This document shows, piece after piece, positions 15,207-23,654 of a stretch of 24,463 nucleotides of DNA. The notes beneath the pieces were generated by a model, which was given only the letters and a program-made list of their open reading frames with translations, did not search any database and was not told the origin of the DNA. Source of the DNA: M3007 sp046160345 (GTDB taxonomy: Bacteria > Bacteroidota > Bacteroidia > Chitinophagales > Saprospiraceae); the NCBI GenBank assembly GCA_046160345.1, contig JBJXGO010000012.1:1-24463 (forward strand), given 5' to 3'. Within the stretch, counting starts at the first letter, position 1; each line of letters opens with the position of its first letter. A program made the position numbers and the translations under genes.

Positions 15207-17705
15207 ATGCGCATTATCAAATTTCTCCTGGCCCTGTCGCTCACTACCGCGCTCGTGTGGCAACTAAACAGTCCGCTGAACCTGGGGGACAAAACAATCC
15301 CGGCCCTGGGCTCTTTTTTCAATCCCTTTTCCGGTTTTTGGACAAACGCCGAACCTGCAGATGGTTTTGAAAGCAAATCGCTTTCTATAACCGGCCTCAA
15401 AGGCAAGGTTGAAGTGGTTTATGATGACTTGATGGTACCCCACATTTTTGCTGAAAGCCTTGAAGATGCTGTCCGCGTTCAAGGGTACATCACGGCTCAA
15501 CACCGGCTTTGGCAAATGGACATGACTACCCGAAAAGCTGCAGGGCGACTTTCTGAAGTGATCGGGGAAAAAACCCTGCGGCTTGACCGGCTTACACGAA
15601 GGAAAGGCCTGGTGGTCGCCGCCGAAAACGACCTTGTCGGCTGGAAAAAATCAGAAAAAACCATGGGCCTGCTTCAAGCCTATACCGAGGGCGTGAATGA
15701 ATGGATCAGCCAACTTTCTCCGGCAGATTGGCCTATCGAGTTCAAATTACTGAATTACAAACCAGAACCCTGGACACACCTCAAAGTCGCTCTCGTGTCA
15801 GAAGCCATGGCTGAAACCCTTTGCGCTTGGGAGGACGACCTTGAAAGCACCAACACTTTGGCACAACTAGGCCCTGAGACATTTAATTATTTATTTCCGG
15901 AATGGAACCCGAAACAACAACCCATCATCCCTGACACCGGACAATGGGCCGATTTGCACCCGCTGCTACCGCCTCCTTTTTTTACTGATACCACGCCATC
16001 TTTAGGACTGATAAATCATGAGCCAAAGGATGAAAAATTCTTAAATGATCGCCAGATCGTTGGTAGCAATAACTGGGCTTTGAGTGGAGCAAAAACTAAG
16101 TCTGGAAAACCGATCCTCTGCAACGACCCACACCTCAACCTCACGCTGCCATCAATTTGGTTTCAGGTACAAATTCACACGCCCGAGGCCAACAGTTATG
16201 GCGTTTCACTTCCAGGTGTGCCTGGTATCGTGATCGGTTTCAACGAAAACATCGCCTGGGGCATGACCAATGTCAGTCATGACGTATCTGACTGGTACAG
16301 AATCCATTGGACCAATGCCCAGCGCAGCAAATACAAAATTGACAACGAGGAAAAAACCGTACAATTCAGATACGAGGAAATTAGAGTTAAAGGCAAACCT
16401 GTGTTCAGAGACACGATTCGATTCACTGTTTTTGGCCCAATTCCCTACGACTTTGAACCTGAAAACCCGCTCCGCGATTGTGCCCTGCGTTGGATTGCGC
16501 ACGATGCACCCCAACAAAGCACTTTTGACGTGTTCCTCGGACTCAACGGAGGGAAAAACTACGATGATTACAAAGCTTCTCTGCCCGGTTTCGATTCGCC
16601 CCCACAGAATTTTGTGTTCGCTTCCCGCTCAGGGGACATTGCAATTCAGACACAAGGAAAATACCCTATCAGGGGACAGCAACAAGGTCGTTTTATCCTG
16701 GAGGGCAACCGTTGGGCCAATGCCTGGCATAATTATATCCCGCAAGAGCAAATTCCAAGTATGAAAAACCCGGGAAGGGGTTTTGTCTTTTCGGCCAACC
16801 AGCACTCTACTCCACCCTCCTACCCTTACTATTATTTGGGCAATTTTGAAGACTGGCGCAGCCGCCGCATCCACCACCGATTGGAAACCATGACCAACGC
16901 AACCGCAGACAGCATGAAAACCATGCAAATGGACAATTATAGTCAACGTGCCGCCGATGCCCTGCCCACTATGCTGCGATTGTTGGACCGTTCTCAACTG
17001 GATGCCAGAGGCCGACAAATGGCCGACGAACTTACAAAATGGAACTTCAGGTATGAACCCGATCTGCTCGCCCCTACCATTTTCGAATCATGGTTTGATT
17101 CATGTTACACGGCTACCTGGGACGAAATAACTGCACTCGAAAAAGGCAACTCAGCACCACTCCGAACCGATGATCTGGCAGCCAGCAAAAATCAAAAAAT
17201 AGCTATGCTTTACCCAGAGGCATGGCGTTTTGTTGAAATGTTGCAAATTGATTCGGCCAGCATCTTTTTTGACCACCCCGCAACCGAAATTCGCGAGACC
17301 GCCCGAGAGATCATTCTCGAATCCTTTAAACAAACCCAGGCGTATTTCAGAAAAAATCCGGAGAAGCGTGTCGCTTTTGGAGAATACAAAGGCTTCGCGC
17401 TCAAACATTTAGGCCAAATTGATGCCTTCAGTCGATTGGACCTGAAAATTGGAGGGCACCGCACTGCCCCCAACGCCATGAGCAAAACCAACGGCCCATC
17501 CTGGCGAATGATCGTTGAACTGGACGACGTGGTGCACGCATTAGGGGTATATCCAGGTGGTCAAAGTGGTAATCCGGGAAGCCGGTTCTATGATAATATG
17601 GTGGACACCTGGGCCAGTGGAAATTATTATGATTTACTTTTTCTAAAATCGCCAGATGAAGCGTCCGCACGAATTTTGGGAAAACAAGTTTTTAATCCAA
17701 AGTAG
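15207..17705 (+). CDS. Penicillin acylase family Ntn hydrolase (832 aa)
   Basis: The ATG at 15207 begins MRIIKFLLALSLTTALVWQL, a signal peptide or anchor; an upstream TTG at 15189 is less likely. The precursor has the acylase plan: an alpha-chain region (KGKVEVVYDDLMVPHIFAES, then QGYITAQHRLWQMDMTTRKAAGRLSE), a spacer, and the beta chain starting at the autoprocessing site GSNNWALSG, where Ser287 would become the N-terminal nucleophile. NDPHL, a run of Pro/Gly-rich PGVPGIVIGFNENIAWGMTN, and the late GGQSGNPGS motif are all family features. Length is normal. Such enzymes hydrolyse side-chain amide bonds in the periplasm; substrates range from beta-lactams to N-acyl homoserine lactones, and the sequence does not decide which. 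The next gene begins 29 bases after the stop. Confidence 0.92.
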   Translation: MRIIKFLLALSLTTALVWQLNSPLNLGDKTIPALGSFFNPFSGFWTNAEPADGFESKSLSITGLKGKVEVVYDDLMVPHIFAESLEDAVRVQGYITAQHRLWQMDMTTRKAAGRLSEVIGEKTLRLDRLTRRKGLVVAAENDLVGWKKSEKTMGLLQAYTEGVNEWISQLSPADWPIEFKLLNYKPEPWTHLKVALVSEAMAETLCAWEDDLESTNTLAQLGPETFNYLFPEWNPKQQPIIPDTGQWADLHPLLPPPFFTDTTPSLGLINHEPKDEKFLNDRQIVGSNNWALSGAKTKSGKPILCNDPHLNLTLPSIWFQVQIHTPEANSYGVSLPGVPGIVIGFNENIAWGMTNVSHDVSDWYRIHWTNAQRSKYKIDNEEKTVQFRYEEIRVKGKPVFRDTIRFTVFGPIPYDFEPENPLRDCALRWIAHDAPQQSTFDVFLGLNGGKNYDDYKASLPGFDSPPQNFVFASRSGDIAIQTQGKYPIRGQQQGRFILEGNRWANAWHNYIPQEQIPSMKNPGRGFVFSANQHSTPPSYPYYYLGNFEDWRSRRIHHRLETMTNATADSMKTMQMDNYSQRAADALPTMLRLLDRSQLDARGRQMADELTKWNFRYEPDLLAPTIFESWFDSCYTATWDEITALEKGNSAPLRTDDLAASKNQKIAMLYPEAWRFVEMLQIDSASIFFDHPATEIRETAREIILESFKQTQAYFRKNPEKRVAFGEYKGFALKHLGQIDAFSRLDLKIGGHRTAPNAMSKTNGPSWRMIVELDDVVHALGVYPGGQSGNPGSRFYDNMVDTWASGNYYDLLFLKSPDEASARILGKQVFNPK

Positions 17706-17734
17706 TCGGATTTCAGAACCAACATTTTTTAAGG

Positions 17735-18130
17735 ATGAAAAACACTTTGTTCCTTGCGCTTGTTATTTTTATTACAGGTAATCTTTGTCACTTCGGATTG
17801 CCATGGTGGTGCCTTGCCCCCATTGCCTTTTTAGCAGCCTGGCTGCTTGCGCAAAGCGCCTGGAGTGCCTTTTTGGGGGGATTTTTAAGCGGCTTTTTGT
17901 TATGGTACATCAACGCCTGGTTCCCCGACAATTCTAATGGCGGATTACTTTCGGCCAAGGTGGGTCAACTTTTTATGGGTATCCCAGGCTGGCAACTGCT
18001 TTTGGCCACCGGGATTTTGGGCGGATTGCTCGGTGCATTGAGCGCACTTACAGGCCATTGGGGCCGGGCCATATTTGGCAAACCATCTTCCAAACGAAAA
18101 AGAAGTTATTTACAAGAACGGAGACGTTGA
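17735..18130 (+). CDS. Small polytopic membrane protein (131 aa)
   Basis: The protein starts MKNTLFLALVIFITGNLC and has about four hydrophobic spans (residues about 2-17, 22-39, 42-60 and 85-105) connected by short loops, with WFPDNSNGG in a loop and a highly basic tail ending KPSSKRKRSYLQERRR that should face the cytoplasm. I do not recognise a named family; no catalytic motif is visible. It lies 29 bases after the acylase gene and its TGA (18128-18130) is one base before the ATG of the reductase, so it is probably co-transcribed with both and translationally coupled to the reductase. Confidence 0.8.
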   Translation: MKNTLFLALVIFITGNLCHFGLPWWCLAPIAFLAAWLLAQSAWSAFLGGFLSGFLLWYINAWFPDNSNGGLLSAKVGQLFMGIPGWQLLLATGILGGLLGALSALTGHWGRAIFGKPSSKRKRSYLQERRR

Positions 18131-18131
18131 T

Positions 18132-19148
18132 ATGACAACAAATACGATTGAGACGGATATACTTATCATTGGTGCAGGACCTGTTGGACTGTTTGCAGTT
18201 TTTGAGGCCGGATTGTTAAAATTGCGGTGTCATTTGATTGACATTCTGCCGCAGCCGGGCGGACAACTCACCGAGATATATCCCAAAAAGCCCATTTATG
18301 ATATTCCTGGCTACCCGGAAATTCTGGCAGGCGATCTGGTAAAAAACCTGCTCCGCCAAATTGAACCCTTTCACCCTGGTTTTACCTTGAGCGAACGGGC
18401 AGAAACCATTGAACGCCAGGTAGATGGCCGGTGGCTGGTCGTTACCCAGCGGGGTGTCCGACACCTGGCGCCCGTTATATTTATCGCAGGAGGATTAGGA
18501 AGTTTTGAACCACGAAAACCACCTATTGACAATATAACCGAGTTTGAGGATAGAGGCGTAGAGTATTTTGTGCGAAACCCCGAAATGTACCAGGGCCAAC
18601 GTGTGGTCATTGCAGGAGGGGGCGATTCAGCACTCGATTGGACAATCTATTTGGCCAATATCGCCAAAGAGATAACCCTGATCCACCGCCGGACGGAATT
18701 TCGCGGCGCCCTGGACAGCGTAGAAAAAGTACAACACCTGGTGGAAAAATCCAGAGTTCGACTAATAACCAACGCACAAATCATTGGTTTACAAGGAAAT
18801 GGAAAACTGGAGCAAATAAAAGTATTGCACGATTCGGAGGGAGAAAGCGCATTTGCCGCAGATCATTTTGTACCCCTCTTCGGACTAACCCCCAAACTTG
18901 GCCCCATCGCAGATTGGGGACTTGGTATTGACAAAAATGCGATATTGGTTGACGCCCTGGATTATTCTACCAATATGCCCGGCATTTTTGCGATCGGGGA
19001 TATCAATACCTATCCCGGCAAACTGAAACTTATCCTGTGCGGATTTCATGAAGCAACGCTGGCTTGCCAATCCGCCTTCAACATCGTTCACCCGAACAAA
19101 AAACTTTCCTTCAAATACACGACGGTTACCGGAATTGAGGGACTGTAA
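18132..19148 (+). CDS. Ferredoxin/flavodoxin-NADP+ reductase, thioredoxin-reductase-like type (338 aa)
   Basis: The ATG at 18132 follows the previous stop by one base; an in-frame extension to 18075 would overlap the membrane protein's end and is not needed. The FAD-binding motif GAGPVG is at residues 14-19, with the partner motif LPQPGGQLTEIYPKKPIYDIPG. The NAD(P)H-binding motif is AGGGDSA (161-167), followed by IHRRTEFRG, which fits NADPH preference. The C-terminal FAD motif is GIFAIGDINTYPGKLKLILCGFHEA. There is no redox-active CxxC between the two halves, which separates it from thioredoxin reductase and matches the YumC-type ferredoxin reductases. It should pass electrons between NADPH and ferredoxin or flavodoxin in the cytoplasm. 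Its last 23 bases overlap hutH, which runs the other way. Confidence 0.88.
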   Translation: MTTNTIETDILIIGAGPVGLFAVFEAGLLKLRCHLIDILPQPGGQLTEIYPKKPIYDIPGYPEILAGDLVKNLLRQIEPFHPGFTLSERAETIERQVDGRWLVVTQRGVRHLAPVIFIAGGLGSFEPRKPPIDNITEFEDRGVEYFVRNPEMYQGQRVVIAGGGDSALDWTIYLANIAKEITLIHRRTEFRGALDSVEKVQHLVEKSRVRLITNAQIIGLQGNGKLEQIKVLHDSEGESAFAADHFVPLFGLTPKLGPIADWGLGIDKNAILVDALDYSTNMPGIFAIGDINTYPGKLKLILCGFHEATLACQSAFNIVHPNKKLSFKYTTVTGIEGL

Positions 19149-20622
19149 CGTTTTTCAAAAATTCCACTGTCCGCTCCATATCCACGCTCAATACTCGATC
19201 TTTCTCCAACCGAGGCACTATTTGCCGATAGGCTTCTCTAATTTTTTCGATCCGTGGTGATGATTTCAAAGGCCGTCGATAATCCAGCGCCTGCATTCCG
19301 ACCATGAATTCGATAGCAAGCAAACGTTCCAGATTCAACACAACCCTGTGGGCCTTGGTACCTGCATTTGCTGCCATACTTACATGGTCTTCCTGACCGT
19401 TGCAACTGACAATGCTATCGGTAGAGGCCGGTGCACAAAGCGTTTTGTTTTGACTGACAATGGCCGCCGCAGTATATTGGGCAATCATCATCCCGGAATG
19501 CAGGCCCGGGTCGTCGGTCAAAAAAGGAGGGAGGCCCCGCTGTCCACTTATTAGTTGATAAACCCTGCGTTCAGATATGCTTCCCAATTCAGCAAGCGCA
19601 ATGGCCAGATAATCGAGCGGGAGCGCCAGGGGTTGCGCATGGAAATTCCCTCCTGAAACTATCAAATCATCTTCCGGAAAAAGATTGGGGTTGTCAGTCA
19701 CAGAATTGATCTCCGTAACCAATACTTTTTCAATATGGTCAAAAGCATTGCGGCTGGCTCCATGCACTTGAGGAACGCATCGAAAAGCGTATGGGTCCTG
19801 TACGGCAATCTTTTCGGATTGGGCTATCTCGCTGTTTTCCAACAGTTTGAGCAGTTTTTTAGCAGTAGAGATCTGCCCTTCATGTGGCCGTATCTGGTGA
19901 ATATGCGCGTCTAAAGGAGAAAGTCGGCAATTGAATGCATCAAAGGCAATGGCCGCGTTCAAATCAGCCAGATCGGCCAAACGACGGGATTCCAACAAAC
20001 ACCAGGTTCCGTAAGCTGTAGAGAACTGTGTTCCATTTAGCAAGGCAAGTGCCTCTTTTGCCTGAAAGCGGAGTGGCTGCCAGCCATGTTTTTTCATCAC
20101 CTCAGATGAAGCTTGCCGTTTGCCTTCATACCAAACTTCACCCAAGCCAATGAGCGGAAGGCTTAAATGTGCCAAAGGAGCCAGGTCTCCCGAAGCGCCT
20201 AAGGAACCCAATTCGAATACCACCGGCAATACACCAGCATTGTAAAAATCTATTAACCGCTGCACCACCACTTCGCGAACGCCGCTATGACCGTAGGACA
20301 GGCTCTGTATTTTGAGCAGCAGAATTATGCGCAGGATCTCTTGCGGGACCGTGTCGCCCATACCAGCGGCATGGCTAACGACCAGATTGTGCTGGAGTTG
20401 TTCTAAGTCTGCTTCAGAGATCCGCACATCGCAGAGCGAACCAAAACCTGTGTTGATCCCGTAAAAAAGTTGATCGTTGCTCGCCAGTTTTTGTTCCAAA
20501 AAATTGCGACAGCGATGAATTCGGGCATTGGCTTCGGCAGATAGGGCAAGTTGGGACCGGCTTGACATTATTTCCCCCAATTGTTCAAGAGAAATATGGT
20601 CTGGACTTATGTGGTGCGTCAT
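19126..20622 (-). CDS. hutH: Histidine ammonia-lyase (498 aa)
   Basis: Removes ammonia from L-histidine to give urocanate, the first step of histidine breakdown, in the cytoplasm. The self-made MIO cofactor site is seen as GSLGASGDLAPLAHL, with A143-S144-G145. YGINTGFG carries the active-site Tyr54. Ser83-His84 in NLVVSHAAG is the histidine-selective pair, where phenylalanine or tyrosine lyases have other residues. QEDHVSM near residue 410 carries the Glu that distinguishes histidine lyases. Length is close to the family's usual 500-510. The gene is alone: no hutU, hutI or hutG lies in the window. It is convergent with the reductase gene and overlaps it by 23 bases, with no terminator visible in between. 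Confidence 0.95.
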   Translation of the reverse strand: MTHHISPDHISLEQLGEIMSSRSQLALSAEANARIHRCRNFLEQKLASNDQLFYGINTGFGSLCDVRISEADLEQLQHNLVVSHAAGMGDTVPQEILRIILLLKIQSLSYGHSGVREVVVQRLIDFYNAGVLPVVFELGSLGASGDLAPLAHLSLPLIGLGEVWYEGKRQASSEVMKKHGWQPLRFQAKEALALLNGTQFSTAYGTWCLLESRRLADLADLNAAIAFDAFNCRLSPLDAHIHQIRPHEGQISTAKKLLKLLENSEIAQSEKIAVQDPYAFRCVPQVHGASRNAFDHIEKVLVTEINSVTDNPNLFPEDDLIVSGGNFHAQPLALPLDYLAIALAELGSISERRVYQLISGQRGLPPFLTDDPGLHSGMMIAQYTAAAIVSQNKTLCAPASTDSIVSCNGQEDHVSMAANAGTKAHRVVLNLERLLAIEFMVGMQALDYRRPLKSSPRIEKIREAYRQIVPRLEKDRVLSVDMERTVEFLKNVTVPQFR

Positions 20623-21007
20623 GACTCAGCTTTGCTTAAAATTTGGGCTGCGAAGGTAACAAAAGCACCATTTCCACGATTCACCCCAATGTTTTTGCAA
20701 AAGACCGGGTTAATCTCAGGTTAAGGTGAAGCACTAAAAATTTCGTTAACAATGCATAACTTCCTGATAGCAAACAGGTTAGAAATTGTTTATTAAATTT
20801 TTTTTTCAAAAGGATACAACTAAGCCCAAGCATGATGCGTCACTAAGCCTTCAAAAATAACACGATGCCCTATTTTTGACCCTGAATAAGAACCTGGCCA
20901 AAAATCGATCATTGGGATATTAGGATATTTTGATGTTAATATTTCAAGACTTGAATCGCGGGCTCTTTCACAAATCAACATTCAACAAATCAACAACAAT
21001 AGCAACC
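20623..21007. other. Divergent intergenic region: hutH / OmpH-family gene
   Basis: This 385-base gap separates divergent genes and should hold both promoters. It is AT-rich, with a run of nine T at about 20800. The only specific signal is the TCAAAAATA/TATTTTTGA dyad at 20851-20879. An in-frame extension of the OmpH-family gene reaches back to 20930 but encodes nothing signal-like. Confidence 0.55.
20851..20879 (+). promoter_or_regulatory. Promoter-like dyad upstream of OmpH-family gene
   Basis: TCAAAAATA (20851-20859) and TATTTTTGA (20871-20879) are perfect 9-bp inverted arms. The right arm contains TATTTTTG, an exact match to the Bacteroidota -7 consensus TAnnTTTG. No TTG is found at the expected -33 distance, so the promoter call is weak. 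If used, the leader would be about 120 bases. Confidence 0.3.
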
Positions 21008-21523
21008 ATGATTAAAAGAATCGCTTCCATTTCCCTTTTTGTATTAGGCACATTGACCTTTGCTCATGCCCAGCGGATTGCCTATGTGGACGTTACGGCC
21101 GTTTTGGAAAGCCTGCCGGAATATCAAAAGGCTCAAGAACAGCTTGACAAAGTAGCTACCGCCTGGCGTCAGGAGATCGCCCAGGAACAAGACAAGGTAA
21201 AAGGGCTGTACAGCAAGTTTCAGGCAGAACAAGTGCTGCTCAGCGAAGATATGAAAAAGAGTCGCGAAGAGGAAATTATGGCAAAAGAGAAAGAGGTTCG
21301 CGAAATGCAACGCCAAAAATTCGGCCCAGAAGGTGGACTTTTCAAAAAACGCGAAGAACTCGTAAAACCCATCCAGGACAAGGTGTACAGTACTATCGAA
21401 CAGTTTGCCCAAGACAAAGGCTACGAATACATATTTGACAAAGGCAGTGCTTCCGGAATGCTCTACGCCGACAAGAAAAACGACAAAACAGAAGACATAA
21501 AAGCACTCTTGAAGAAGGGTTAA
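21008..21523 (+). CDS. OmpH/Skp-family periplasmic chaperone, copy 1 (171 aa)
   Basis: The ATG at 21008 begins the signal peptide MIKRIASISLFVLGTLTFAHAQ; the longer in-frame start at 20930 precedes it with unrelated residues. The mature protein begins RIAYVDVTAVLESLPEYQKA, the standard OmpH opening. A long charged helical region (about 45-120) should form the tentacle-like coiled coil, and the chain closes with KPIQDKVYSTIEQFAQDKGYEYIFDKG and LYADKKNDKTEDIKALL. Skp-like proteins are trimers that carry unfolded outer-membrane proteins through the periplasm to the BAM complex. Length is normal. It is followed by a hairpin and then by a paralogue, an arrangement common in Bacteroidota; bamA, often upstream, is not in the window. 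Confidence 0.9.
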   Translation: MIKRIASISLFVLGTLTFAHAQRIAYVDVTAVLESLPEYQKAQEQLDKVATAWRQEIAQEQDKVKGLYSKFQAEQVLLSEDMKKSREEEIMAKEKEVREMQRQKFGPEGGLFKKREELVKPIQDKVYSTIEQFAQDKGYEYIFDKGSASGMLYADKKNDKTEDIKALLKKG

Positions 21524-21537
21524 ACACCGAATCCTGG

Positions 21538-21576
21538 ATTTTGGCCAATGGACGTTTTCTGTCCATTGGCCAAAAT
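21538..21576 (+). terminator. Strong hairpin between the two OmpH-family genes
   Basis: TTTTGGCCAATGGAC (21539-21553) pairs perfectly with GTCCATTGGCCAAAA (21561-21575) around a 7-base loop; A21538/T21576 extends the stem to 16 bp. Only a short TTT follows, so it may end the first transcript partly, or stabilise its 3' end and separate expression of the two genes. The A/T flanks make it symmetrical for both strands. Confidence 0.65.
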
Positions 21577-21631
21577 TTCAAAGTGAATTAGTCCATTATC
21601 CATCACAACATACGAATCTAACACATTGAAT

Positions 21632-22138
21632 ATGAAGCAGTTATTTTTACTGATCCTGGGATTGTTTATTTCCTCGATAGTTTTTTCCCAAAAGTTTGGC
21701 TTTTGTAACTCAGGAGCCCTTCTAACCCAAATTCCCGAAGTGAAAGCCGCCGACAGCGACTTAAAAGCCTTCCAGACCCAGCTCACCAAAAAAGGCCAGG
21801 AAATGGTAAAGGCCTTGCAAGACAAAGCCGCTGAACTGGATCGAAAAGAGAAACAAGGCACTATTTCGCCCAAAGACCTGGAAGTGCAAAGCGCCAAACT
21901 TCAAGAGGAACAGGCCGGTATTGCCAAATACGAAAAAGAAGTTTACGAAAAACTCGCCCAAAAGCGCGAGGAACTTTTTAAACCGATCATAGAGCGGGTG
22001 AACAAGGCCATGGAGGACGTGGCCAAAGAAAATCAGTTTATGTTTGTTTTTGACCAAAACACCCAGGTTTTGCTTTATGCTGACGATTCGCTGGATGTAA
22101 CCAAGTTGGTAAAGGCCAAGCTAGGGATAGCAAACTAA
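21632..22138 (+). CDS. OmpH/Skp-family periplasmic chaperone, copy 2 (168 aa)
   Basis: The ATG at 21632 opens MKQLFLLILGLFISSIVFSQ, a signal peptide; a TTG two codons upstream is ignored. The mature protein starts KFGFCNSGALLTQIPEVKAADSDLKAFQ, the OmpH opening but with a Cys. It continues with a charged helical segment (about 55-120) and ends with ERVNKAMEDVAKENQFMFVFDQN and VLLYADDSLDVTKLVKAKLGI. It is clearly diverged from copy 1, so the two may carry different clients or form mixed trimers (inference). It begins 108 bases after copy 1 and 37 bases before the GT22-like gene. Confidence 0.88.
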   Translation: MKQLFLLILGLFISSIVFSQKFGFCNSGALLTQIPEVKAADSDLKAFQTQLTKKGQEMVKALQDKAAELDRKEKQGTISPKDLEVQSAKLQEEQAGIAKYEKEVYEKLAQKREELFKPIIERVNKAMEDVAKENQFMFVFDQNTQVLLYADDSLDVTKLVKAKLGIAN

Positions 22139-22175
22139 AGAGAGCCATTGGCCCCTTTGTCCGTCTAGTACACCC

Positions 22176-23654
22176 ATGTTTTCAAACCTTTCTGATCGCA
22201 CCCTGCTATTTATGGGAGCTGTGCTGTGTTCTGTCGCTGCATGGTGTACGATTGGTTACCACCACCCTGACGAGCACTTTCAGATTTGGGAATTTGCCAG
22301 TTACAAACTGGGCCAAACCCAGGCCAGCGATCTACCCTGGGAGTTTTCTGAAAAAATGCGTCCAGGCCTCCAACCTTTTTTGGCCTTTTGCATGGTTTGG
22401 ACCACCAGGCTTTTGGGATTGGATAATCCATTTGTCCAGGTTTTTTTGATGCGCTGGCTCTGTGGGGTCGCAGCACTGTTTGTTTATTGGAAATGGGCCT
22501 CAAGGCTGGAACAAGACCTGTCAAGCCCCGTCGTGGCTCGGTGGGTGCGCTTTGGAATCCTGTTTTTTTGGATGATGCCCTATTTAAACGTGCGCTTTTC
22601 ATCGGAAAACACCTCGGCCATTTGTTTCTTTGGCGGCTTACTTCTTTTAGCACAGGAACTTGACAATCAAAAAAACAGGCTCAACGGGCGGATGATAGCA
22701 GCGGGCTTGTTGCTCTGTCTCTCGTTTTTTTTCCGCTATCAAATCGCGTTCGCAGGCATAGGACTTGGTGCCTGGCTTCTGTTTCAAAAAAAGCCCGCAG
22801 CAGCCCAATGGTTGTCCATGATAACAGGGGCTTTGCTAGGGGTAGGTCTGGGCCTGTTATGCGATTATTGGTTATATGGCGAATGGGTTTGCACGCCCTA
22901 CAATTATTTTTTCTCCAATATTGTAGAAGGCAAGGCTGCCGGTTTTGGCACCTCGCCTTTTTGGTGGTATTTGACTGAAATGCCGGTTGCGCTACTCCCC
23001 CCAATGAGCATTCTGCTGCTTGTGCTTTGTGCCTTGGGAGTTTGGCGAAAACCTGCTCATCTGCTGAGCTGGTGCGTAATTCCATTTTTATTGGCCCATG
23101 CGCTGGTAGGGCATAAAGAAGTTCGGTTTCTTTTCCCGATGGCTCTGCCTTTCTTTTTCTTTGCAGCGGCTGGCTGGGATTCTATAAAAGAAAATTTCAA
23201 AGTAAAACCCTGGATGTCGAAGGCCTTTATGGTTTTACTTTGGGTGAATGCTATTGTGTTGATTTTCAGAGTTTTAACACCTGCAAAGGAAACCACAGCC
23301 TATTATAAATTTTTATCGAACTGGAGTTTCCAACACCCTGCTTCTTCCATATATTTTGTAAAAAAAGAGCCCTCAAAAGATGCCACACAATTCATGCCCT
23401 TTTATAATAACCGAAACCAGGATCAAAAAATGTGGTACACGGATCCGGGCTATCCAAATGATACCGCGGGGCTCAAGGCAAATGACCTAATGCTTTTCAC
23501 GACTTATCTCTCTCCCCCACCCAAGGCCCCTGAAAAATTTATATTTAAACGTGAGTTTGCCTATTACCCGGACTGGTTATTGGCCAACAACACCAATAAC
23601 TGGCAAAGTCGAACACGGATATGGACTATCTATCGCTTGGTGAAAACCGACTAA
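22176..23654 (+). CDS. GT22-like polytopic glycosyltransferase (PIG-B/ALG9-type), copy 1 (492 aa)
   Basis: A hydrophobic protein with about nine to ten membrane spans in residues 8-360 and a soluble C-terminal part of about 120 residues. The first loop after span 1 has HHPDEHFQIWEFA (residues 29-41); HPDE-x-x-Q near the N-terminus is the hallmark of GT22 mannosyltransferases, with the acidic pair implicated in catalysis. GHKEVRFLFPM (from about 312) matches the family's HKExRF motif. GT22 enzymes use a polyprenyl-phosphate sugar donor and act on the outer side of the membrane; in bacteria the acceptor is often unknown, possibly a surface glycan, lipid or secreted protein. A tandem paralogue starts inside its last codons. 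Start chosen at 22176, 37 bases after the OmpH gene. Confidence 0.82.
   Translation: MFSNLSDRTLLFMGAVLCSVAAWCTIGYHHPDEHFQIWEFASYKLGQTQASDLPWEFSEKMRPGLQPFLAFCMVWTTRLLGLDNPFVQVFLMRWLCGVAALFVYWKWASRLEQDLSSPVVARWVRFGILFFWMMPYLNVRFSSENTSAICFFGGLLLLAQELDNQKNRLNGRMIAAGLLLCLSFFFRYQIAFAGIGLGAWLLFQKKPAAAQWLSMITGALLGVGLGLLCDYWLYGEWVCTPYNYFFSNIVEGKAAGFGTSPFWWYLTEMPVALLPPMSILLLVLCALGVWRKPAHLLSWCVIPFLLAHALVGHKEVRFLFPMALPFFFFAAAGWDSIKENFKVKPWMSKAFMVLLWVNAIVLIFRVLTPAKETTAYYKFLSNWSFQHPASSIYFVKKEPSKDATQFMPFYNNRNQDQKMWYTDPGYPNDTAGLKANDLMLFTTYLSPPPKAPEKFIFKREFAYYPDWLLANNTNNWQSRTRIWTIYRLVKTD

Noticed and set aside
18132..19148. Thioredoxin reductase as the product
   Set aside because: The CxxC redox pair expected after the NADPH domain is absent, so a ferredoxin/flavodoxin reductase is the better call.
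22210..22653. 147-residue minus-strand frame
   Set aside because: It is antisense to the GT22-like gene, whose motifs and paralogue confirm the plus-strand frame.
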